Source: Chrysemys picta bellii (Eukaryota; Chordata; Testudines; Emydidae). From it: a stretch of DNA of 64,000 bases. Numbering within the stretch: the stretch's first letter is position 1; each line of letters starts with the position of its first letter. Below the pieces are notes generated by a model that saw only the letters and a list, made by a program, of their open reading frames with translations, was not told where the DNA came from and did no database searches. The DNA lies in assembly GCF_011386835.1 (NCBI RefSeq), contig NC_088793.1:99556923-99620922 (forward strand), given 5' to 3'. The translations under genes were made by a program, and so were the position numbers. Shown one piece after another: positions 46,519 through 55,686 of the stretch.

Positions 46519-46550
<32 letters not shown>
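46519..46550. repeat. (AC)n microsatellite
   Basis: Sixteen uninterrupted AC units within the 3' part of the Penelope-like element. Confidence 0.97.
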
Positions 46551-46553
<3 letters not shown>

Positions 46554-46677
46554 TTGTCTTACCAACTCTGAGAGGCCAATTAAGTAAGAGAAAAAAAACT
46601 TTTCAAGTGATAATCAAGATAGCCCAGTACAGAGAGTTTGAAAAGAAGTGTGAGAATACTTACAAGGGGAGATAGAC

Positions 46678-48170
46678 TCAATGTTTGTAATGGCTCAGCC
46701 ATTCCCAGTCCTTATTCAATCCTGAGTTGATTGTGTCTAGTTTGCATATCAATTCCAGCTCAGCAGTCTCTCGTTGGAGTCTGTTTTTGAAGTTTTTCTG
46801 TTGTAAGATAGCCACCCGCAGGTCTGACATTGAATGACCAGACAGGTTAAAGTGTTCTCCCACTGGGTTTTGAGTATTATGATTCCTGATGTCAGATTTG
46901 TGTCCATTAATTCTTTTGCGTAGGACTGTCCGGTTTGGCCAATGTACATGGCAGAGGGGCATTGCTGGCACATGATGGCATATATCACATTGGTAGATGT
47001 GCAGGTGAACGAGCCCCTGATGGTATGGCTGATGTGATTAGGTCCTATGATGATGTCACTTGAATAGATATGTGGACAGAGTTGGCATCGGGCTTTGTTA
47101 CAAGGATAGGTTCCTGGGTCAGTGGTTTTGTTAAGTGATGTGTGGTTGCTGGTGAGTATTTGCTTTAGGTTGGGGGGTTGTCTGTAAGCGAGGACAGGTC
47201 TGTCTCCCAAGATCTGTGAGAGTAAAGGATCATCTTTCAGGATAGGTTGTAGATCTCTGATGATGCGCTGGAGAGGTTTTAGTTGGGGGCTGAAGGTGAC
47301 AGCTAGTGGTGTTCTGTTATTTTCTTTGTTGGGCCTGTCTTGTAGGAAGTGACTTCTGGGTACTCGTCTGGCTCTGTCATTCTGTTTTTTCACTTCAGCA
47401 GGTGGGTATTGTAGTTTTAAGAATGCTTGATAGAGATCTTGTAGGTGCTTGTCTCTATCTGAGGGATTGGAGCAAATGCGGTTATATCTTAGAGCTTGGC
47501 TGTAGACAATGGATCGTGTGGTGTGTCCTAGATGGAAGCTGGAGGCATGTAGGTAAGTGTAGTGGTCAGTAGGTTTCCGGTATAGGGTGGTATTTATGTG
47601 ACCATCGCTTATTAGCACAGTAGTGTCCAGGAAATGGACCGCTTGTGTGGATTGATCTAGGCTGAGGTTGATGGTGGGATGGAAATTATTGAAATCATGG
47701 TGAAATTCCTCAAGGGCTTCTTTTCCATGGGTCCAGATGATGATGATGTCTTCAATGTAGCGCAAGTAGAGTAGGGGCATTAGGGGACGAGAGCTAAGGA
47801 AGCGTTGTTCTAAGTCAGCCATAAAAATGTTGGCATACTGTGGGGCCATGCGGGTACCCATAGCAGTGCCGCTGACTTGAAGGTATAAATTGTCCCCAAA
47901 TGTGAAATAGTTGTGGGTGAGGACAAAGTCACAAAGTTCAGCCACCAGGTTAGCTGTGACATTATCGGGGATACTGTTCCTGATAGCTTGTAGTCCATCT
48001 TTGTGTGGAATATTGGTGTAGAGGGCTTCTACGTCCATAGTGGGCAGGATGGTGTTTTCTGGAAGATCACCGATGGATTGTAGTTTCCTCAGGAAGTCAG
48101 TGGTGTCTCGAAGATAGCTGAGAGTGCTGGTAGCGTAGGGTCTGAGGAGAGAGTCCACATAACCAGACAA
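46678..48170 (-). pseudogene. Penelope-like RT/GIY-YIG protein, broken
   Basis: The main frame (473 codons, 46749-48170) encodes RT motifs MDVEALYTNIPHKDGLQA, GTAMGTRMAPQYANIFMADL, and YLRYIEDIIIIW, in which the usual Y-x-D-D is Y-I-E-D. A cysteine-bearing linker (CNKARCQLCPH) precedes the endonuclease start (VIYAIMCQQCPSAMYIGQTG). A frameshift in the GIY-YIG domain, around 46930-46960, moves the end (INGHKSDIRNHN.. GEHFNLSGHSMSDLRV) to another frame. An in-frame stop lies upstream at 48195-48197, in the segment before GIGTLTSGLSGYVDS. The protein is non-functional. Confidence 0.9.
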
Positions 48171-48230
48171 GCCTGATGTTAGGGTGCCAATGCCTTAGAT
48201 GATGGGGCGTCCAGGATTTCCAGGTAGAAA

Positions 48231-49312
48231 GGAAAACAGAGGGAGAGAGAAGGAGGGGGGGGGTCCTCACCCACTCCATGAGGCTTGAACTGGTCAGGGT
48301 TCCCAGATGATGGTGGTAGCTGAGGGTTCTGAATGCTGGAGACAGGCAGAGCCCCCAGCAAGATCAGTCAAGAGATGGAGTTCCAGTGGAACTGATGCAT
48401 AGTGTGGATCTAAGCATCAGAACCCTGACTAGAGGTGAGTAGGGATTTTTGTAGAGAAATTACAGTGGTTCAAGGGAGAACACTAGATTTGTTTATAGGT
48501 AAACTGATGACTCACGGGTTTTCTTTAGACTAGACAATAGGAGCTGATCACTCTTGGCTATGGGTAGTGTTTTCTTCCAGGGAGCTCACAAGGCAACTAG
48601 GCTGCTTCAGTATTTGGATATCAATTAAGGATTCATTACTAGAATTGGTCTGATAACTGCTAAGCTGGGTGTGTGTGCAGGCGTAGGTTCATTAGCATCT
48701 GGAGCAGAGATTCCCGGAATGCAGTGCTTCCCTGCTTTTTCTGGTCCCAGAATTCAGTGTGGTTCTCTGTTCTCCATTCTGTATGTAAATTGAGATGTCT
48801 TCCTGTCCCATCTTTCATGCAGATGAGGCTAGGGGAGTTGTCTTTGCTCTCCATTCTGTATGCTAATGGAGATGTCTTAATCTTGTCACCCTTGTCAGGA
48901 GGGGTCTAGGTGTCTCCCAACGCCCTTCATTGCTCTCTGCAAGTTTTCTTTTTCTGATGGGTTTTGGTTTAAGCAGAGGCTGGGGGGGGGGGGTCTTTCA
49001 TGAGTCTGGCTGGATACTGCACCCTGGTTCCCCAGGAACACAGAGGTGTCTGGTATCACTTTGCAAATGAAACAGGAAACACCCATTTTGAAAACGGTCA
49101 GGCATGGAGGGGCCCAACATGAAAATTCACAGCGAAGACAGAATTTCCCCGTTCTGATACTTTATTGTGAAAATTAAATTATGCAAAGGTGTAATATTTG
49201 TGTTATAAAACAAAATAAACCAGTGTTACTAAGCCAACCTAAATGAAAGCACCTAAGGTAACAGTGTTTTAAAATTGTCTCATATATGCCTTTTTAAAGA
49301 CTATATTAAAAC
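48231..49312. other. Intronic sequence, repeat-like, unassigned
   Basis: It contains two similar blocks (ctccattctgtatg.aa.. gagatgtctt at about 48770 and 48850) and a G run at about 48984. It may be part of the same LTR-like sequence as 44651-46362. No coding domain was recognised. Confidence 0.4.
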
Positions 49313-49421
49313 AATGTATGTGATATATTTGCAGATTTAAAATACATTTAGTAAATAGCTCTAATAATGTGTGTGATATATTTGCAGATTTAAAATACAT
49401 TTAGTAAATATTAACTCTAAT
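49313..49421. repeat. Two-copy tandem duplication, period 53 bp
   Basis: Both copies contain gtgatatatttgcagattta and aaatacatttagtaaata, starting near 49313 and 49366. They are almost identical, suggesting a recent event. Confidence 0.85.
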
Positions 49422-50699
49422 AATGATGTAATTTCAAACAAACTTGGTAATGAAATTTCAGCAAGAGATGATTAAAAATAAGAAAATTCACATAACAAAA
49501 ATGTTCAAATAATCACTGAGGGCTGAAAACAAACCTGTAGAAAGAAGAAACATTTTAGATTATTACAAGTATTATAATAAGATATTGGAGTCTAGTTTTT
49601 AGTTAATGAGTTGCGCACTTTCTGGAGTACTGATGTCAGTTGTGTGTGTATGTTGTCTGGAAAGTAATTAAGCCAGTGGCATTATTTATTAAGCACTATG
49701 GAGTACCCACTGTGGGAAAAATAAAGTCTTGTGTTTTTGTGGCCCCTCTGAGGGGTAATTTGGTCAGCTGGTTTGCATATAGGAGTGCACCTACATCTCC
49801 TCTGCTTAATACAAGAGGCCCCCATGGACCCAGAGAAGTTATATTTGTTTTTTGCAGTTAATTTAATTTTAGCTAATATTTACAATTCAAACTGTGAGGG
49901 GAGGGGAGGTCTAAAAGGAAGAAGGGGCTGCTCAATAATTTTCTTACAGTGCTTCACAAAATAAGAGGGTCCCAAAAGGTTAAACACAATTATTTTCTCC
50001 TGGTATGTTTTAAATAGCACTCAGAAGGGGAATATATTGTGTGGTAAATGATTGACAGTATGGTTAAGCTTGATTTATATATCTGTAACATCTATGCCGG
50101 GGGTCGTCAATATGAGGACCGTGGGCCAAATCCGGACCGCCAGATGCTTTTGAACAGACCCCAAAATCTTTTTATTTGCTTATCATCATTGTTATTTTTT
50201 AAATTATTGTCTTTGAAGTCTGGACCTTGACTATACTTTGACCAAGAAATGTGGACCTTAACAGAAAATAATTAACTACTCCTGACTTTTATGCAGTATC
50301 TTGAAATGGCTTTATACGACTATACAACAGGGAAACAAAGGAATATATGTAACTATGCATACTAGTAATCTTTGTTGCCTTTTTTTTTAGTGACCGGGAA
50401 TATAAATAGTTAGACTTTTCCCATGAGTTACATTATTTTCTGTTAAATTTTCTTCTAAAAGAAACTGAGTGAAAAAGGGGAAATTATACTAAGAAATGTT
50501 TGTGGAAACTCAGAAGCAAAACAAAATAGCTGCATTCTTGAAAAAAATGGTGGTTGTCCCTACTGATAAACAATGTTGAATGTTCATGTTCTGATAATTG
50601 CTTGTTTCCTTAAAACATTTTTCTTAGTATTGTTATTTATTTGTATTACAGTAATAGCTATTGGCCTCAACCAAAACTCAGGCCTCATTGTACCAAAGT
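49422..50699. other. Intronic sequence with a hAT-like relic
   Basis: About 50098-50262 contains gggggtcgtcaatatgagg, gggccaaatccggaccgcc and aagaaatgtggacctta, which resembles hAT-Charlie nonautonomous elements. Its right end is unclear. The rest is unassigned. Confidence 0.45.
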
Positions 50700-50935
50700 G
50701 GGTTTTTTTTATATACACATAGTAAGGGACAGTCCCAGTCCTAAAGAGCTTACAATACAAATAAACACTACAGACAAAGTGTGGAAGAAAGGAGGTAGTA
50801 TTATCCCTATTCTGCATATAGGGAATAGAGGCACAGAGAAAGTTTGCCTCAGATCACCTGTGGGAGAACTAGGAATTGAACCCAAATCTCCTGAGTCCCA
50901 ATCCAGAGCCTGAGCCACAAGACCAATTTCCTTCT
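50700..50935 (-). repeat. MIR-like SINE, minus strand
   Basis: gagcttacaatacaaata, ttatccctattctgcatat, gaggcacagagaaagt, tgaacccaaatctcctgag and ccagagcctgagccac follow the MIR order in reverse. Confidence 0.65.
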
Positions 50936-51442
50936 GTATGAAGATTGGGAACAGTCAAAACTTCAGTCCTGGAAAAAGATGAGAAGCTGATCAATTTCAG
51001 ATCAGGAGGAAAAATAGACACTCAGGTCATCATAAAATTTTGTTCAGATACTAAAACGAAAGCTGGTCTTTGTGATAAATAAGCTTAGCTAACTGGTAGC
51101 AGGGAAGGATTACCGATTCCTCTCTGAATTACCAGGTGCCAAATAAAAATAGAAATCATTGAAATCATTGGGATAAAACTGGAGTAATGTAGCAGAGAAA
51201 CAGGCACTAAATATTAATAGTTTTACTATAGAAGATACTTATAATATTATTATTTAATGTTTAAAGAATTTAAAACCATTTAATTTATTTTTTCCATTTG
51301 TGAAATTCTGGAATTGAATGATTTGGGACTAGGTGAAAAATGAATTGCTGAAAAAATAATTTTATAGAAGATTATGATTGCCATAATCAACCTGTGTCTC
51401 ATGCATATTTTCTTGTTTCACTTTTTTGTGGAAACCTTTTAG

Positions 51443-51534
51443 GATATGAAGAAGAGGAATTTAACTGGCCCTCATATCTTAAAACATGTAAGGCTCAAGC
51501 TGCTCCTAAATCTTTGTTTGAAAACCAGATCACG
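51443..51534 (+). CDS. L3MBTL3: L3MBTL3 exon 8 (start of MBT repeat 2)
   Basis: The exon encodes YEEEEFNWPSYLKTCKAQAA then PKSLFENQIT, the entry of MBT2. The acceptor TTTTAG ends at 51442 and the donor is a consensus GTAAGT at 51535. It enters in phase 1 (completing a Gly codon) and leaves in phase 0. It is separated from exon 7 by almost 10 kb of intron holding an LTR and a Penelope-like element. Confidence 0.94.
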
Positions 51535-51744
51535 GTAAGTATTCTTCATTTGCCGCTTCTTCATTGCTGCAGAAAGCTGCTAGCCGGTTCATTTGTATCA
51601 TTTCAGTGACAGGAGATTTTGGAAATCCTGTAAATATTTTTTTCCTTAAGGTTTGATAAATGATTAATCTGTATTAAAATTCACCTCTGAAATCCACATG
51701 AATTTTATATATCTATAAATTGTGTTAAAAGAACTTTAAGGTTG

Positions 51745-51915
51745 CAAGGTCAAGCACTCAAGTTAGGAAATACTAGAAGTAAGATTATCTGTTTAACCTT
51801 AATTAAGCCCCCATCTGCATCTGCATTATGCTACAGTCCTTAATTATATGAATAAACACTTTTTTTTCCACAGGTCCTGTGCCTCATTCTGTGCACAGAA
51901 TGAACGGTCCACCTT
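51745..51915 (+). repeat. Dispersed repeat family, copy 3
   Basis: aagcactcaagttaggaaat, ccttaattaagcccccatc, tacagtccttaattatatga and ctcattctgtgcac align with 10270-10460. Confidence 0.6.
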
Positions 51916-52074
51916 AAATCTGGGTATTTCCTAACTTTTGAGTATTTGACTTTGCCTTATTCACATTCTTTTTACATTTTTAAATGTATTTCCTACATTT
52001 TTTAAACGGAAAAAACCCCAAAGTTTCATCATGTGAAATAATAATTTCTTATATAACGCTTTTTTATCAGTAGC

Positions 52075-52290
52075 CCTCAAACTGTTTTATAATCTCTCAA
52101 TGTATTAATCCTTACAACATCCCTGTGAGGTAGGGAAAGCATTATTATCCACAGATGGGGAGCTGAGCCACAGAGTGGTTAAGTGACCTGCCCAAGGTCT
52201 CACAAGAAGGCTGTGGTGGAGGAGGTAATTGAACCTGGGTCTTCACATCCTAAGCCAGTCCTCTAACCACTGGAATAGCCTTCCTTTCCA
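52075..52290 (-). repeat. MIR-like SINE, minus strand
   Basis: catccctgtgaggtaggga, attattatccacagatgggg, gagccacagagtggttaagt, gacctgcccaaggtctcac and attgaacctgggtc follow the reversed MIR consensus order. This is the best preserved MIR-like copy here. Confidence 0.75.
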
Positions 52291-53314
52291 CTTAAGCTAA
52301 CAGAGTAGCTGGTAGCAGTGGAAGGCTGTTAGCATCTGTGTGGATCTGCCACTAGAGGGAGATAAGATACACACAAAAAAGGAGTTTTGAGACTCAGGAA
52401 TAATTGGTTAAATTCTAGGTTCTGTAGGGGAGTGTGTCTAGTAGCTATAGACCCTTCTGTCCCTGTCACCCCAGCCTCTCTCTGTCCCCATCTGCTCCTA
52501 ACCCATCCCACAAGCTGCTGCTATCCCCCAGATCCTGCCTGTCCCCTCCCATCACTGACTGACTCCTGTTCCCCTCCAAACCTTCCTCCCCCAGGCCCTT
52601 CCACTACATCCCCGTTCCCTTTTCTCTGCTCCTTGTCCCCTTCCAGTCTCTCCCTGTCCCTTTCTGCTCCTACCCCACCTCAGCTCCTGTCCGTCCCCCA
52701 CTGCTATCCAGCCTGGCTTCTCTGCTCCTGGCCTTAGTTCTTTGCATATTTTCCCATGAATCCTCCCTAAATTTTATAAGATTGTTTATACTTTTGTGGC
52801 ACCACTGGATTTAAACCTGCTTCTCTCCTTCTCAGACTAAGACTATTGACCAAAACATGGAATAACTTTTAATTGTTATTAGGCATAAGCAACAGTTTCT
52901 CTTGGCTGGTTTTTAATCTTCCTTTTATCCAACATTTTACCCCGTTTGTCTATCCTGCCTGTTTGTCTATCCTGCCTGCCTGCCATGAACTGGCATCGTA
53001 CTATTTTTATCATTTTATGGGACTAGGAGAAAGCTGTCAGAGGTAGTGTCTGTCTAAACCAAAGTCTACAAATTTTGCAACATGCTCAGAAATTTTTGGT
53101 TCATAAACCATGATCTCAGAGTCTGTATCTATGTTTGAGCATCTTTCATGTAAGCTAATTCGGCTGTTGCTGCATTGTTGGCTAGCTAATTGGTAAATTT
53201 TTAAATGATGGTAAATTTTTAAATGACAATGTATGTATTGATTGTGGACTCTGGGGAGGTTTTGGGATGTAGTGTGTGTTATTTACCTTTAATTTAAACT
53301 TTCTGTTTGAGTAG

Positions 53315-53466
53315 ACGGTTATTCCATCGGGATTTCGAGTGGGAATGAAACTTGAAGCTGTAGACAAAAAAAATCCGACATTCATCTGTGTTGCTACGGT
53401 AACAGACATGGTGGACAATCGTTTCCTGGTTCATTTTGATAACTGGGATGAGAGCTATGACTATTG
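53315..53466 (+). CDS. L3MBTL3: L3MBTL3 exon 9 (MBT repeat 2 core, aromatic cage)
   Basis: The exon encodes TVIPSGFRVGMKLEAVDKKN, a strand ending in VTDMVDNRFLV, then HFDNWDESYDYW. By homology with L3MBTL1 the D of the VTD segment and the F, W and Y of F-D-N-W-x(3)-Y form the methyl-lysine pocket, and all are present. The acceptor is a TAG at 53312-53314 after a tract of only moderate pyrimidine content. The donor GTATGA at 53467 splits the last Trp codon (phase 2). The exon that should supply the next Cys and the H-P-V-G-W-C motif is beyond the window. Confidence 0.94.
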
Positions 53467-53982
53467 GTATGATCTTTGTATTTGTTATATTTTAATAAGT
53501 CATATCAGAAATTTGTTAAGATGGTATCTTTCCCTGATACTTTTTGTACTCTGCATGTAGTCAGCACATCAGCTTTTAGCAGATTTTTATAAATATGTCT
53601 TCCAGACCATTAAACATTTGTAGTAGATGTTAGGGGCCAGGTTATCAAATGTAGATGTTCAGGTTGCACATACACAACTTTCATAAGATTGTGGGAAATG
53701 GGTATTGTAGTTGCATGTGAGAGTAAATCTGGTATAAGTAATTTCTCTTTTAATTTTGCAATGCATCTTCATGTTGGATTTTTTATTGGGAAATACGCAT
53801 GTGGACATACCAATACCATCAGTATTAGGCACCCTGGTAGCCATGACTGAAACAGCAGCTACATTTCATCAGGGTGTTTCTAGGTCTGGCCCATATGCCC
53901 TACTAATAAAATCTGTTGAAGGGCATGATTGTCTCTTGATCCTACTGCATCACAGTTCTGTTGTGTAGTCAGAACTTCAGGC
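53467..53982. other. Intron after exon 9, before DIRS copy C
   Basis: No feature was recognised. Confidence 0.5.
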
Positions 53983-54180
53983 TTGTTCTTCTTTGAGTGC
54001 TTGCTCATATCAATTCCCGTTAGGTGTGTGTGTGTGTGCACCGCGTGCACGGCTGTCGGAAACTTTTCCCTAGCAGCTACCCATCTGTCCGGCTGTGGAG
54101 CCCCGTGGAGTGGCGCAGGTATGGCGCTCTATATACAACCCTGCTGGCTCAACCCCCCTCCAGTTCCTTCATACCGCCAG
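53983..54180 (+). repeat. Left inverted terminal repeat of DIRS copy C
   Basis: Read forward it gives ttgttcttctttgagtgc, gttaggtgtgtg, cgtgcacggctgtcggaaac, ctagcagcta and ggctgtggagccccgtggag. The same order occurs in the reverse complement of 62150-62353 (gttaggtatgtgcgcg, cgtgcacggctgttggaaac, ggctgtggagccccctggag). Confidence 0.87.
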
Positions 54181-54291
54181 TGACGGTTATTGGAACAGTG
54201 GTCTCTTGCTTGCAAGTGCTCCACTAATCCCTAGGTCTTCTGCTTATCTTTGTATATAGTTACTCATTGTTAGTTAATTGTTCTCTACTAG

Positions 54292-55665
54292 TTGTTAATT
54301 GTAGTCTTAGTGGTTGGGGGTTTTCCCTTTAACGAGTGCTTCGTGGGGCTCTGGGGCATGCCGTACCAGGGTTTCAAACCCTGTAGCTCCTGCACCAAGC
54401 CTATGCCCACGGGCAACCCACACGACTCCTTTCTCCGGTGTCTGGGAGAAGCCCGTCAGGCAGATGAATGCAAGATCTGCAAGGCCTTCAAGCCTCGTGC
54501 CAGAAAAGAGAGAGACATTGATTTAAAACAACTCCTCATGGAGTCTGCCCTCCGTCCACAACAGGACCCGGCCCCAAGTGCCTCGGCGCAGAGCACTCCT
54601 CCAGCGGTGCTATCCGTGGCACTGGAAAAGGACTCGGCATGCCCTCCCAGGGGTCGGTGGTCTCCTGGGGCCCAGAAGCATTCCCCTCGGCACCAGTCCC
54701 ACTTGCCAGCTGCCCGGAAGAAGCAGGTCAAGGACAAGCCTCCACAATGTCCTGGTTCAGAAACCGCAACCTCGGCAGGGCATGCTGCGGAACATGGGCC
54801 TACGGCTGACAGACCCTACAGTCGGGCTCAACCTCCACGGGCCCCTGTCTCCCCAGGAAGCCCCGTTCTCCTGGACTCCCCGCGGCTGCAGGTGGAGGAG
54901 GTCACACTACCCTTCACACCGGACACTTTTGAGGCCGCTAGGGGGCTTATCAAAATGATGGCGCCCAAGTCTCCAGCCTCGAGGCCTCCACTACCCCGAG
55001 GCCCAGTACCTTCAAGAGGCAAACTGGCCATGTTCATGTCGTCTGTCCCTCGACCAGGATCTCTGTGTCGCTCGGAGTCTTGATGCCACTCTGAGTCCCA
55101 GTGCCGCTCTGAGTCCTGGCACCATACGTATACATGGCACCAGTCTCACAGTCCCCACCCTCGGAGCTGTTCTCGCTCGAGGTGGTCGTCGACTGATAAG
55201 TCGTGGTCGCACTTAAGGTCCAGATCCCAATCTGTGACCTCGCAGCACTGCTTGCATTGACCACGGACTGCACTCCCCAGTCATCGCTCGACGGACCAGC
55301 ACTGCTCTATGCAGCAGTACCGGTCTACATCACGGCACGGCACCCCATCTTGGCACCGCTCCCTAGCGCGGCACCTGTCCCATTCGCGACACCGGTGCTC
55401 CCCCACCATCCCGTTTGGGGTCTCACCTCCCTGAGGCAACCATCAGCCGCCTGCCTCAGGATCCCTTGCAAAACCCGGATCCAACCCCACCCCTGGTGGA
55501 GGCTGCACTCGGGGCTTGGGAGGTGCCAGTCCCGGAGGATCCAGAGGCCGCCATGGAACCAGTACTGCCAGTGGTGTCTTCCTCATCTTTGCCTGACGAG
55601 GTGGGTACCTCCACATCTGGTCCACCACCCATGGACTACAGGGCCCTGCAGGAACTCCTCCAACG
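54292..55665 (+). pseudogene. DIRS copy C gag-like gene, 5' part
   Basis: The frame at 54292-55083 (263 codons) has FKPCSSCTKPMP, FLRCLGEAR and ECKICKAFKPRARKERD, a C-x2-C .. C-L-G .. C-x2-C arrangement that could bind zinc, then a Pro/Ser-rich part ending PDTFEAARGLIK. A stop at 55081-55083 breaks it; the continuation (55415-55678) reads MEPVLPVVSSSSLPDE and MDYRALQELLQR, interrupted by the CR1. Known DIRS gag proteins are nucleic-acid binding; this exact role is inferred. Confidence 0.7.
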
Positions 55666-55686
55666 AGAGGAGACATAGCCGGGGAG

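Larger units (their letters stand above)
46373..48220 (-). mobile_element. Penelope-like element, 5'-truncated, with 10-bp target duplication
   Basis: This 1848-bp minus-strand insertion is flanked by a perfect 10-bp repeat CAGGTAGAAA (46363-46372 and 48221-48230). It carries reverse transcriptase followed by a GIY-YIG endonuclease, the Penelope order, and a 3' tail with gcataagctttcgtgg that recurs at 33613. It begins inside the early RT region, so the 5' part was never inserted or was lost. Confidence 0.92.
51535..53314. other. Intron between exons 8 and 9
   Basis: Besides the dispersed repeat at 51745-51915 and the MIR-like element at 52075-52290 it has a C/T-rich stretch at 52440-52740 and a small duplication of ggtaaatttttaaatga at about 53190-53226. 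Confidence 0.5.
20730..53466 (+). other. L3MBTL3: L3MBTL3 gene, internal portion (nine coding exons)
   Basis: This is the visible coding span of an MBT-repeat chromatin reader, a nuclear protein of the L3MBTL family that binds mono- and dimethyl-lysine and compacts or silences chromatin. Nine exons (112, 160, 139, 85, 92, 105, 136, 92 and 152 nt; 1073 nt in all) join in consistent phase with no stop and encode about 358 residues. From remembered human L3MBTL3, the order matches: N-terminal segment, FCS zinc finger, acidic and basic linker, MBT1, first part of MBT2. All donors start GT and all acceptors end AG. The start codon and the last exons are outside the window. Paralogues L3MBTL1 and L3MBTL4 are less likely, because the N-terminal exon and the linker resemble L3MBTL3 specifically. 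Introns are 2-10 kb and full of repeats. Confidence 0.93.
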
